Made by a program: the position numbers and the translations under genes | Notes under the pieces: generated by a model | Told to the model about the DNA's origin: nothing | Databases searched by the model: none | Seen by the model: only the letters and a program-made list of their open reading frames with translations | NCBI RefSeq assembly: GCF_030929495.1 | Contig: NZ_JAVFWN010000012.1 | Span: forward strand, 183,912 to 247,911 | Direction: 5' to 3' | Source of the DNA: Nocardioides sp. LHD-245 | Lineage (GTDB): Bacteria; Actinomycetota; Actinomycetes; Propionibacteriales; Nocardioidaceae | DNA length: 64,000 nucleotides | Part shown: in pieces, positions 22,629 to 30,492 of the stretch | Layout of the letters: the number at the start of each line of letters is the position of its first letter | How positions within the stretch are numbered: the stretch's first letter is position 1

Positions 22629-25304
22629 ATGACGGTGATCGTCTCGCGCGCGGCCCCCTCGACGGGGCCGTCGCCGGCGCGCGCCCGCGTCATCGGGGGA
22701 GCGGCGCAGGCGCGGCTCCCGTCGCTCCCGCCCGGCGCGGGGTGGCTGGCGCTCGGCGCCGTCGCGTCGAAGGCGTCGCAGACCCTGGTGCTGCTGCTCG
22801 TCGCCGTCGTGCTCGACCCGGCGGCTCTGGGCGTCGTCGCGCTCGGCGCGGCCCTCCTCAACGTCACCACGGTGCTGGCCGACCTCGGCACCGCGACCGC
22901 TCTCGTGCACTTCCGTGGCGACGCCGAGCGGGCGGCGCGGTCCGCGCTCACCCTCGCGCTGGTCACCTCACTGGCCCTGGTCGCCGTGGTCTGGGGCGCC
23001 GCGCCGTGGCTGGCGGGACTGCTCCGGGTCGGCTCCACGGGAGCCGACGTGTTCCGCGGCGTCGTGCTGTGCGTGCCGCTCGCCGCGGCGGCCGGGATCA
23101 GCGCCGAGCTGCTGCGCCGGCGCCTCGACTTCCGCCGGCGGATCCTGCCCGACGTCGTGGGCAGCGCCGTCGGGGCCGCCGTGACGGGCCTCGCGCTGGC
23201 GTCGGGAGCCGGCGCGTTCGCGCTGGTCCCGGGACAGCTCGCCCAGGCCGTGGTCGCCCTCGTCCTGCTGTGGATCCTGCGCCCGCCGGTGCGACCGGGC
23301 TGGTCCGCCCGCGATGCCGCGACGCTGCTGTCGTACGGCGGCGGTCTCGCCGGCGGCGCCCTCCTCTCGCTCGTGATGCTCAACCTCGACTACGCCCTGG
23401 TCGCGCACCGCCTCGGTACCGATGACCTCGGCGCCTACTCCATGGCGTTCCGGGTCGCGTTCATGCCCTACCTCCTCGTCGCGGTCGTCATCGGTGGCGC
23501 CGTGTTCCCCCGGCTGTGCCGGCTGCGCGGCGCGGCGGTGGGCGAGTCCGCGATCGCGGCGACGGTGGTCGTCCAGCGCCTCCTGGTGCCGGTGTACGCG
23601 GCGATGGCGCTGCTCGCGCCCCTCCTGCGGCTGCTCGGCGACGAGTGGTCGATCGCGGTGCCGGCCCTGCGCTGGCTCGCGGCCTACGGCCTGGCCCTGA
23701 GCCTCCTGGAGCCGCTGCTCGTCGCGCTCCGGTCGGTGGGCCGGACCGCCGACACGCTCGGGCTCGCCGCCCTGCACGTCGGCCTGCTGGCCCTGCTCCT
23801 CGTCCGGTACGTCGACCACGGGATCACCACGGTCGCCGTGACGCAGCTGGCGGCCGCCGTCGTCACCCTGGTCGCGGCCGCGGTGCTGGTGACGGTCAGG
23901 GTGCCGGGCTGGCGCTGGTCGCTGCTCGTCCGCCGATCGCTGCGCGCCGGCCGGTCGGTGCCGACCCGGGCCGCGTTCGGCCCGGCCGTGCTGCTCGTGT
24001 CGGTGCCACTGGTCGTGCTCGCGCTCGGCGCCGGGCTCGCCGCCGCCCGCACGCCGTACCCGGTGCTCGCCGTGGTGGCCGGCCTGGCGGTCCTCGCCGT
24101 CGCCGTCCTGCGCGTCGAGTGGACGGCGATCGCGCTCGTCGCCGCCGCGCCGTTCGCGCACCTCCTCCAGGAGCAGGTCCACCCGGCGGCCTTCAAGGCC
24201 GTGGGGGCGCTGCTGTTCGTGTCGTGGGTGGTGCGGGTGCTGCACGACCCACGACCGCAGGGACTGCGGCATCCGGGCCTGGTCGCGCTGGGGGCGTTGA
24301 TCGTGGTCCTGACGGCCTCGTTCGTGGCCAACGGCGCGGACGTCGCCTCCGGTGGCGACCACGTCGTGAGCTACGCCGCCCACGCGCTGGTCGTGGTGGT
24401 CCTCGTCGACCTCCTGCGCCGCGCGCGTCACGGGCCGACCGCCTTCGCTCGCCGGCTCGCGACCGCCTACGTCCTCTCCTGCACCACCGCGGCCGTGGTC
24501 GGCCTGGTCGCGTTCCTGGTCCACGGCGGCCGCGCGGCGGGGCCCCTGGCGGACCCGAACGACCTGGCCTTCTTCCTGATCACGGCGCTGCCCTTCGCCG
24601 TCCTCGCCGGCCACCGCTCCACAGCCGCTGCCTGGGGGAGTGGCTGTGGAGCGGTCCTCGTCGTCGCGACCCTCGCCACCTTCTCCCGCGGTGCGCTGGT
24701 CGGCCTGCTGGCGATGGTCGTCGTCGCGGTCCTGCTCCGTGCGGTCCGTCCGGCGGCGGTCCTCGGTGTCGCGGTCGTCGCGGTCCTCGGTGCGGGCGTG
24801 GTGGGCGTGACCCACGGCGACGTGGTCTCCCGGGCCCTGGCCGAGAAGGAGCACGTCGCCGCCGGCAACGTCGACCGGCGACTCACGGCCGCGTCGGTCG
24901 CCGTCGACATGACCGCCGCCGACCCCGTCCTCGGCCAGGGACCGGGAGGTTTCGCCGCGGAGCGGACCCGCTTCGCCCCGGCGGGCGGGAGCGCCGTCCG
25001 GGAGGACGTCGCCCACCAGATGTACCTCGACGTCAGCGCCGAGCTCGGCCTGGCCGGTCTGGCCGCCTTCGTCGCCGTGCTGGCGCTCGCCGCCCGCGGT
25101 GCCCTGCGGGCCCGCCGAGCCGCCCGGACGCGGGAGGAGCGCCGGACGGCCGACGCCGTGCTGGTGGCCTTGGCCGGAGCGGCGGCGGCGGCCTGTTTCC
25201 TCAGCGAGCAGTACTTCCTGCCGATCTGGCTGCTCGCCGCGCTCGGTCTGGGGCTCGAGCCGACGCGCGCCCGCACGCCGCTCCCCGGAGGTGAGGGGCG
25301 ATGA
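22629..25304 (+). CDS. Fused flippase-polymerase (Wzx-Wzy) membrane protein
   Basis: 891 residues, very hydrophobic throughout. The N-terminal half (to about 440) is a MOP/PST-type polysaccharide flippase: LGAVASKASQTLVLLLVAVV, LLSLVMLNLDYALVAHRLG, YSMAFRVAFMPYLLVAVVIG. The C-terminal half (from about 460) is an O-antigen ligase/polymerase domain with DPNDLAFFLITALPF, TFSRGALVGLLAMV, DPVLGQGPGGFAAERTRF and HQMYLDVSAELGLAGLAAFV. The frame is open across the junction, so lipid-linked unit export and polymerisation are joined in one chain. Wzx and Wzy are normally separate. Stop overlaps the next gene by 4 bases. Confidence 0.85.
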   Translation: MTVIVSRAAPSTGPSPARARVIGGAAQARLPSLPPGAGWLALGAVASKASQTLVLLLVAVVLDPAALGVVALGAALLNVTTVLADLGTATALVHFRGDAERAARSALTLALVTSLALVAVVWGAAPWLAGLLRVGSTGADVFRGVVLCVPLAAAAGISAELLRRRLDFRRRILPDVVGSAVGAAVTGLALASGAGAFALVPGQLAQAVVALVLLWILRPPVRPGWSARDAATLLSYGGGLAGGALLSLVMLNLDYALVAHRLGTDDLGAYSMAFRVAFMPYLLVAVVIGGAVFPRLCRLRGAAVGESAIAATVVVQRLLVPVYAAMALLAPLLRLLGDEWSIAVPALRWLAAYGLALSLLEPLLVALRSVGRTADTLGLAALHVGLLALLLVRYVDHGITTVAVTQLAAAVVTLVAAAVLVTVRVPGWRWSLLVRRSLRAGRSVPTRAAFGPAVLLVSVPLVVLALGAGLAAARTPYPVLAVVAGLAVLAVAVLRVEWTAIALVAAAPFAHLLQEQVHPAAFKAVGALLFVSWVVRVLHDPRPQGLRHPGLVALGALIVVLTASFVANGADVASGGDHVVSYAAHALVVVVLVDLLRRARHGPTAFARRLATAYVLSCTTAAVVGLVAFLVHGGRAAGPLADPNDLAFFLITALPFAVLAGHRSTAAAWGSGCGAVLVVATLATFSRGALVGLLAMVVVAVLLRAVRPAAVLGVAVVAVLGAGVVGVTHGDVVSRALAEKEHVAAGNVDRRLTAASVAVDMTAADPVLGQGPGGFAAERTRFAPAGGSAVREDVAHQMYLDVSAELGLAGLAAFVAVLALAARGALRARRAARTREERRTADAVLVALAGAAAAACFLSEQYFLPIWLLAALGLGLEPTRARTPLPGGEGR

Positions 25305-26446
25305 CCCTGCGCGTGCTCCAGCTGGTGACCCAGGCCCGCGGCGGTCCGGTCGACCACGCCGTCGACATCGCGCTCGAGCTCGCCGCGCTCGGCCACGACA
25401 GCCGGCTGGCCGGACCGCCGGGACCCCACCTCGCCCGGGCCGCGGCCGGGGGAGTGCGCACGCATCCACTCGTCGTCCGCAGCGGTGCCGACCTCCGCGG
25501 CCTACGGGCGGCGGCCGCGCTGCTCGGCCGGGTGCGACCCGACCTGCTGCACCTGCAGGACCGCCGGGCGGGCCTCGTCGGCCGGACGCTCGCGCCGTGG
25601 CGCGGCATCCCCGCGGTCTACACCCTGCACGGCGTGCCGGACCGGCTCGCCGGGCTGGTGCCGGGCAACCTGCCGATGGCCGCGGCCCGGCACCGGGACC
25701 GGGTCGCGTACCTGGCGGGTGAGCGGCTGTTGGCCGCCACCCCGCGCTCGGTGGTCGTCACGCCGTGCGAGGCGCTGGCGGAGTACGCACGGCGTCAGGT
25801 CGGGCTGTCCGCGACCCGGGTCCACACCGTCCCCAACGGCGTCGGCCGCGCCTGGCTGGACGCACCCCCGCCGGCCGCGCGGCGCACCGGCGTCACCGCG
25901 GCCTGGCTCGGCGTGATGCAGCCGGTCAAGCGGGTGCCCGACCTGGTCCGCGCCGTCGCCCGCGTGCCGGACCTCTCCCTCCACCTGATCGGCGACGGGC
26001 CCGAGCGCACGCGGGTCGAGGCGGCGGTCGCCCGCACCGGCAGCACCGGCCGGGTGCGCCTTCTCGGGTTCCGGCCGGACCCCGCGCCGCACCTTCGCTC
26101 CGCCGACCTGCTCGTCCTGCCGTCCGCCGCCGAGGCCTGCCCGATGGCCGTGCTCCAGGCGATGGCCTCGGGACTCCCGGTGGTGGCCACCCGCGTCGGC
26201 GGGATCCCCGAGATCGTCCGCGACGGCGTCGACGGTCTGCTCGTCGACGCCGGGGCCGACGACCAGCTCGTCGCCGCGTTGCGGACGCTGAGCGCCGACG
26301 CCGGGCTGCGCGCCCGGATGGGCGCGGCGGCCCGTCGGCGGGTGAGGGAGCGGTTCACCGCCGAGCGCTGCGCCCGCGAGCTGCTCGCCGTCTACGAGAC
26401 GGTCTACGAGACCGTCGACGACACCGCCGACGTGGAGGTCCGATGA
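25301..26446 (+). CDS. GT4-type glycosyltransferase
   Basis: 381 residues, GT-B fold. It begins LRVLQLVTQARGGPVDHAVD and carries the usual GT4 elements: GVMQPVKRVPDLVRAVARV, HLIGDGPERTRVEAAVA, LGFRPDPAPHLRSADLLVLP and EACPMAVLQAMASGLPVVAT, then GGIPEIVRDGVDGLLVDAG. It transfers a sugar from a nucleotide donor to the lipid-linked intermediate. Overlaps of 4 bases on both sides place it firmly in the EPS operon. Confidence 0.9.
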   Translation: MTLRVLQLVTQARGGPVDHAVDIALELAALGHDSRLAGPPGPHLARAAAGGVRTHPLVVRSGADLRGLRAAAALLGRVRPDLLHLQDRRAGLVGRTLAPWRGIPAVYTLHGVPDRLAGLVPGNLPMAAARHRDRVAYLAGERLLAATPRSVVVTPCEALAEYARRQVGLSATRVHTVPNGVGRAWLDAPPPAARRTGVTAAWLGVMQPVKRVPDLVRAVARVPDLSLHLIGDGPERTRVEAAVARTGSTGRVRLLGFRPDPAPHLRSADLLVLPSAAEACPMAVLQAMASGLPVVATRVGGIPEIVRDGVDGLLVDAGADDQLVAALRTLSADAGLRARMGAAARRRVRERFTAERCARELLAVYETVYETVDDTADVEVR

Positions 26447-27534
26447 GACTCCTGACCGTCATCGCCGAGCTCGGCATCGGAGGTGCCGAGACGATCGCCG
26501 TCGCTCTCGCCGCCGCCGCGGCCGCCGGCGGCCACGAGGTCCGGGTGGCGAGCGGCCCCGGTCACCGGATCGCCGCGTTGGAGGACGCCGGCGTGCACCA
26601 CGTGCCGGTGCCGCTCGTCGGCCGGGGGCCGACGGGTCTGGTCCGTGCCGCGCGCCGGCTGCGCTCGCTGCCGCCGCCCGACCTGGTCCACGCCCACAAC
26701 CCCAAGGCATCCCTCGTGGCCGGGCTCGCGCTCGGTGGCCGCGCGCCGGTGCTCACCACGCTGCACGGCGTGGCCGGTCACGACAGCCGCCGCGCGGCGC
26801 GGATCCTGCGCCGGGTGAGCGACCGCGTCGCCGTGGTCTCGCCCCACCTGGCCGAGGCGCTCGAGGCCGAGGGGTACCCGCGCAACCGGATCGACGTCGT
26901 GCCCACCGCGCTCGAGCCGCTGCCGTCGTACCCGCGCGAGCGTGCGCGCGCCGAGCTGGGCCTGCCGCCCGACGTGCCCGTCGCGCTGTGCCTGGCCCGG
27001 ATGGTCCCGCAGAAGCGCCACGACCTGCTGCTCGAGGCCTGGCCAGCCGTCGCCGACCGCGCCGTCCTGCTCCTCGCCGGAGCGGGCCCGCTGCACGGAC
27101 GGGTGCTCGCGGACATCGACCGCCACGGGATCGGCGCCGGCGTCCGTCCGCTCGGCGAGCGGACCGACGTCCCGCGCCTGCTCGCGGCCAGTGACTTCCT
27201 GGTGCTACCGACCGACTGGGAGGGGCTGCCGGTCGCGGTGCTCGAGGCGCTCGCGGCAGGCGTCCCCGTGCTCGCCTCGCGGGTACGCGGGCTCGTCGAG
27301 CACTTCGACGGCGCGGTCCGGTTCGTGGAGCCCGGGTCGGCCGCCGCGCTCGCGGCGGGCCTGGTCGACCTGGTCGACCGGGAGCACCTCCGCGCGGATC
27401 TGGCGCACCGTGGCCGGGCGTTGGCGACCGGCCGGTTCTCGGTCGCCCGCATGGTCGCGCAGTACGACGACATCTACCTGCGTCTCACCGGTCGGCCCGT
27501 CGGCCCCGGCACGCGGACAGGAGTGACCCGATGA
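26443..27534 (+). CDS. GT4-type glycosyltransferase
   Basis: 363 residues, GT-B fold. N-terminal TVIAELGIGGAETIAVALA, then VHAHNPKASLVAGLAL, a donor-site region LCLARMVPQKRHDLLLEAW, LLAGAGPLHGRVLADI and DWEGLPVAVLEALAAGVPVL with the retaining GT4 Glu. The neighbouring GT4 gene (25301) is likely an ancient paralogue. Start ATG overlaps the previous stop; the end overlaps the next gene. Confidence 0.9.
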   Translation: MRLLTVIAELGIGGAETIAVALAAAAAAGGHEVRVASGPGHRIAALEDAGVHHVPVPLVGRGPTGLVRAARRLRSLPPPDLVHAHNPKASLVAGLALGGRAPVLTTLHGVAGHDSRRAARILRRVSDRVAVVSPHLAEALEAEGYPRNRIDVVPTALEPLPSYPRERARAELGLPPDVPVALCLARMVPQKRHDLLLEAWPAVADRAVLLLAGAGPLHGRVLADIDRHGIGAGVRPLGERTDVPRLLAASDFLVLPTDWEGLPVAVLEALAAGVPVLASRVRGLVEHFDGAVRFVEPGSAAALAAGLVDLVDREHLRADLAHRGRALATGRFSVARMVAQYDDIYLRLTGRPVGPGTRTGVTR

Positions 27535-28331
27535 AGCACCCCCCGCTGCGGAGAGGCAGACGACACAGCTGGCCGCTCCACGCCGGCGTGCTGCTCGTGC
27601 TGGCGGGCCTGGTCGCCGGCGGCCTGCTGCTGACCGGGACGATCGGTGGTCCCGACGACCGCCGGGAGCGTCGACCGTTCCCGATGGGCCGGGGCGGCCC
27701 GGCCGCGACCCCGCCGGCCCCGGCCGGGGACGGCGACGTCCTCGCCGTACGGTCCTGGGGGCGCGCGGCGGGCCAGCTGGCCGTCGTGGTGGGCAACGAG
27801 TCGACGGAGCCGATCGCGAGCGCCCGGGTCCGGGTGACCGCCCGGGACGCAGCCGGCGCCGTGGTCGTCGCCACGAGTGGCACCGACGCCGACGTGTGCT
27901 GCACCGTCGTCGGACTGCCACCCGGCGCGGAGTTCGGCCTGTTCGTCCCGCTCGACGCCGGCGTCGGCGAGATCGGAGCCGTCGACGTCGAGACGCTCAG
28001 CGCCGAGACGGGCTCGTCGGCCGCCGACGCGACGGTGCGCGTGGGAGCCACCGATCTGCGCCGCTCCGCCGACGACACGGTCGTCGCCGTCCGGTTGAAG
28101 GCCCGTGGCCGGCTCTCGGGCTTCGTCGCTGTCCAGGCACTGCTCGTCGACGAGGACGGCGCGGTGGCCCAGGTGATCTCGGGCCGCTTCTACTGCTTCC
28201 GGCCCGGTGCCGCCCGCACGGTCCGCCTCCACCTCTTCCATGCGGTCCCGCCGGGCCTCCGTCTCGACCGGGTGGTCGCCTACCCGATCCCGGACGGCGT
28301 GCGACCCCATGTCCCGGGGCGGTGTCGATGA
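27531..28331 (+). CDS. Membrane-anchored extracytoplasmic protein, function unknown
   Basis: 266 residues. A basic N-terminus (PPLRRGRRHSW) and one membrane helix (about 18-38, HAGVLLVLAGLVAGGLLL) place the rest outside. After a Pro-rich linker the domain shows beta-strand patterns such as QLAVVVGNESTEPIASARVR and VTARDAAGAVVVATSG, reminiscent of FxLYD-like domains, with Cys residues at VCCTVVG, FYCF and the terminal GRCR that could form disulfides. It lies inside the EPS operon with 4-base overlaps, so a role in assembly or surface attachment of the glycan is likely, but I do not recognise the family. Confidence 0.7.
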   Translation: MKHPPLRRGRRHSWPLHAGVLLVLAGLVAGGLLLTGTIGGPDDRRERRPFPMGRGGPAATPPAPAGDGDVLAVRSWGRAAGQLAVVVGNESTEPIASARVRVTARDAAGAVVVATSGTDADVCCTVVGLPPGAEFGLFVPLDAGVGEIGAVDVETLSAETGSSAADATVRVGATDLRRSADDTVVAVRLKARGRLSGFVAVQALLVDEDGAVAQVISGRFYCFRPGAARTVRLHLFHAVPPGLRLDRVVAYPIPDGVRPHVPGRCR

Positions 28332-29347
28332 GCCGCCCGATGCAGGGGGATGCGGACGTCCTGGTCACCGGCGGCGCCGGCTACATCGGCAGCACCGTCG
28401 TCTCCGCGCTGCTCGACGCCGGGCACCGGCCGGTCGTGCTCGACGACCTGTCGGCCGGGCCGCGCGCGTTCCTGCGCGGCCGCGCGGCGTACGTCGGCGA
28501 CATCGCCGACCGCGTCCTGCTCCGTCGGGTCCTGCGCGAGAACCCGGGCGTGACGACGGTCGTGCACTGCGCCGCCCGGGTGGTGGTCCCCGAGTCGGTG
28601 CGCGAGCCGGCGGCGTACTACCGCACGAACGTCGCGGGCACCCTCGAGCTCGCCGAGACACTGCTGGCCGGCGGCGTGACCCGGCTCGTGTTCAGCGGCT
28701 CGGCGGCGATCTACGCGCCCGGCCCGGACCTGGGCGTCGACGAGTCGTCGCCGTGGGACCCGTGCAGCCCGTACGCGCGGACCAAGGCGGTCGCCGAGAC
28801 CGTCCTGGCCGACCTGGCCGCGGCCACCGAGCTGCGCGTCCTCTCGCTGCGGTACTTCAACCCGGTCGGGGCCGACCCGTTGCTGCGGACCGGCCCGCAC
28901 CGGCCGGACCCGAGCCATGTCCTCGGGCGGCTCCTGGACGCACACCGGACCGGGCGTCCCTTCCTGCTCACGGGGACCGACTACCCGACGGTCGACGGCA
29001 CCGGCGTGCGCGACTACGTCCACGTCTGGGACCTCGCCCGGGCGCACGTCGCCGCGCTGCGCCACTTCGACCGTGCCCTCGGCGACGTACCCCACGCGGC
29101 GGTCGACCTCGGCACCGGCAGCGGTACGACGGTGCGCCAGCTGGTCGCGACCTTCGAGCGCGTCACCGGGCGGCCGCTGCCGCTGGTCGAGGCGCCCCGC
29201 CGCGACGGCGACACCGTCGGCGCGTTCACCCGCAGCACGAAGGCGCGGCGGCTGCTCGGCTGGCGCCCCGAGCGGACCCTGGCGCACGGCATCGAGGACG
29301 CCCGGGCCTGGGCCCGCGGCCAGCACCCGGATCGAGAGGCATCATGA
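28328..29347 (+). CDS. galE: UDP-glucose 4-epimerase-type NAD-dependent epimerase
   Basis: 339 residues, extended short-chain dehydrogenase fold. The NAD loop is VLVTGGAGYIGSTVV; SGSAAIYAPG gives the catalytic Ser region and SPYARTKAVAE the Tyr-x3-Lys; LRYFNPVGADP and DGTGVRDYVHVWDLARAHVA are typical of GalE. It would interconvert UDP-glucose and UDP-galactose (or the N-acetyl forms) to supply the EPS glycosyltransferases. Ten-odd residues before the NAD loop make a normal start. The stop overlaps the GNAT gene. Confidence 0.9.
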   Translation: MSRPMQGDADVLVTGGAGYIGSTVVSALLDAGHRPVVLDDLSAGPRAFLRGRAAYVGDIADRVLLRRVLRENPGVTTVVHCAARVVVPESVREPAAYYRTNVAGTLELAETLLAGGVTRLVFSGSAAIYAPGPDLGVDESSPWDPCSPYARTKAVAETVLADLAAATELRVLSLRYFNPVGADPLLRTGPHRPDPSHVLGRLLDAHRTGRPFLLTGTDYPTVDGTGVRDYVHVWDLARAHVAALRHFDRALGDVPHAAVDLGTGSGTTVRQLVATFERVTGRPLPLVEAPRRDGDTVGAFTRSTKARRLLGWRPERTLAHGIEDARAWARGQHPDREAS

Positions 29348-30492
29348 CCGCGACCCCGACCACCCCGACGAGCCCGACGAGCCCGACGAGCCCGACGAGC
29401 CCGACGAGCCCGACGACCCCGGGAACGGCGGTGCGGGCCGAGGCCGGCGCGTCCGCGGTCGCCCGGCTGGAACGCCTCTCGGGCTGGATCGACGAGCGCA
29501 GCACGGAGTTCTGCACCTCCGCCGGCTGGCTGCGGGCCGCGGCCCGGCACCTGCCCGGCACCCCGGTGGTGATCACCGTCGGCCCGGTCGACGCGCCGGT
29601 GGCACTGGCCGCCCTGTCCGCGTCCCGGCGCCGCGGTGTACGTCGGGTCCAGCTGCTGGGCGGCGACCTCAACGACTACGGCCGGCTCTTCCACGACGGC
29701 GAGACGGCCGCGACGGACCTCGCCGACGCCGTCGTCCGGTGGCTGAGGTCGCATCGCTCCTGGTCGATCGACCTCGACCAGCTCGACCCCGACGACCCGG
29801 CCGTGCGGGCGCTCGGGGCGCGACTGCCCGGCTGCCGGACCGAGACCGGTCCGCCGATGCCGCGGATCGAGGGTGTGGGCGGCAGCTTCCGGATCAGCCG
29901 CAACCGCAGGCGCAGCATGCGCCGGGCGACGGCCCGCCTCGACGCGGACGGCCGGGCCTGGCGGACGGTCGCGGCGACCGAGCCCGGCGACGTCGCCCGC
30001 TGGCTGCCCGTCCTGGCGGAGGTGCGTCGCCGCCGCGACCACGCCGCCGGCCGCCGCAGCCACCTCGACGACCCGCGGCTGCGCTCCTTCCACGAGACCG
30101 TCCTGCTCGACGCGGCCGCCCGGGGCCGGGTCGTCGTCGACGTGCTGGTCGTCGACGACGACGTCGCCGGCTACGCCGTGACGATGGTCGACGGGGACAC
30201 CTACCGCCTGTTCGACGGGCGGGTCGCGGAGGAGTGGCAGCGCTACCAGGGCGGCATCGTGTGCGACATGCTCGCCGTGGTGCGGGCCGCGGAGGCACCC
30301 GGCGTCACGACCTTCGACTGGCTGCGCGGGCGGACCGAGGCCAAGTTCGGCGACCACGAGACCCGGCGGGTGGGCCTGCGCGCCGCGTCCGGCGCGGTCG
30401 TCACGACCGTCGACGCCTGGGCGGACGCGGCGCGGAGCGGGGCGCGCCGTGTCGTGCCGGCGTCGCTCGTGCGCGCCCTCGTCGCGCGATGA
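29344..30492 (+). CDS. GNAT-fold (FemX/BioF2-like) acyltransferase of the EPS locus
   Basis: 382 residues. The N-terminus is a TSP repeat tract (five in a row) followed by a core that starts LERLSGWIDERSTEF. The C-terminal half has the pattern of BioF2/CelD-like acetyltransferases found in polysaccharide loci: GSFRISRNRRRSMRRATA, FHETVLLDAAARGRVVVDVL, VAGYAVTMVDGDTYRLFDGR and GRTEAKFGDHETRRVGL. It may acetylate a sugar or aminoacylate a precursor; the acceptor is unknown. It overlaps galE and the flippase gene by 4 bases each. Confidence 0.78.
   Translation: MTATPTTPTSPTSPTSPTSPTSPTTPGTAVRAEAGASAVARLERLSGWIDERSTEFCTSAGWLRAAARHLPGTPVVITVGPVDAPVALAALSASRRRGVRRVQLLGGDLNDYGRLFHDGETAATDLADAVVRWLRSHRSWSIDLDQLDPDDPAVRALGARLPGCRTETGPPMPRIEGVGGSFRISRNRRRSMRRATARLDADGRAWRTVAATEPGDVARWLPVLAEVRRRRDHAAGRRSHLDDPRLRSFHETVLLDAAARGRVVVDVLVVDDDVAGYAVTMVDGDTYRLFDGRVAEEWQRYQGGIVCDMLAVVRAAEAPGVTTFDWLRGRTEAKFGDHETRRVGLRAASGAVVTTVDAWADAARSGARRVVPASLVRALVAR
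29365..29409 (+). repeat. Five tandem 9-bp units (CCGACGAGC) at the 5' end of the GNAT gene
   Basis: Five identical CCGACGAGC units, with imperfect copies on both sides, encode TSP repeats directly after the start codon. Nine bases are in frame, so slippage would change linker length and not shut the gene off. Confidence 0.85.

Noticed and set aside
29365..29409. Short regular repeats as a CRISPR array
   Set aside because: Units are 9 bases without spacers and encode TSP repeats in frame.
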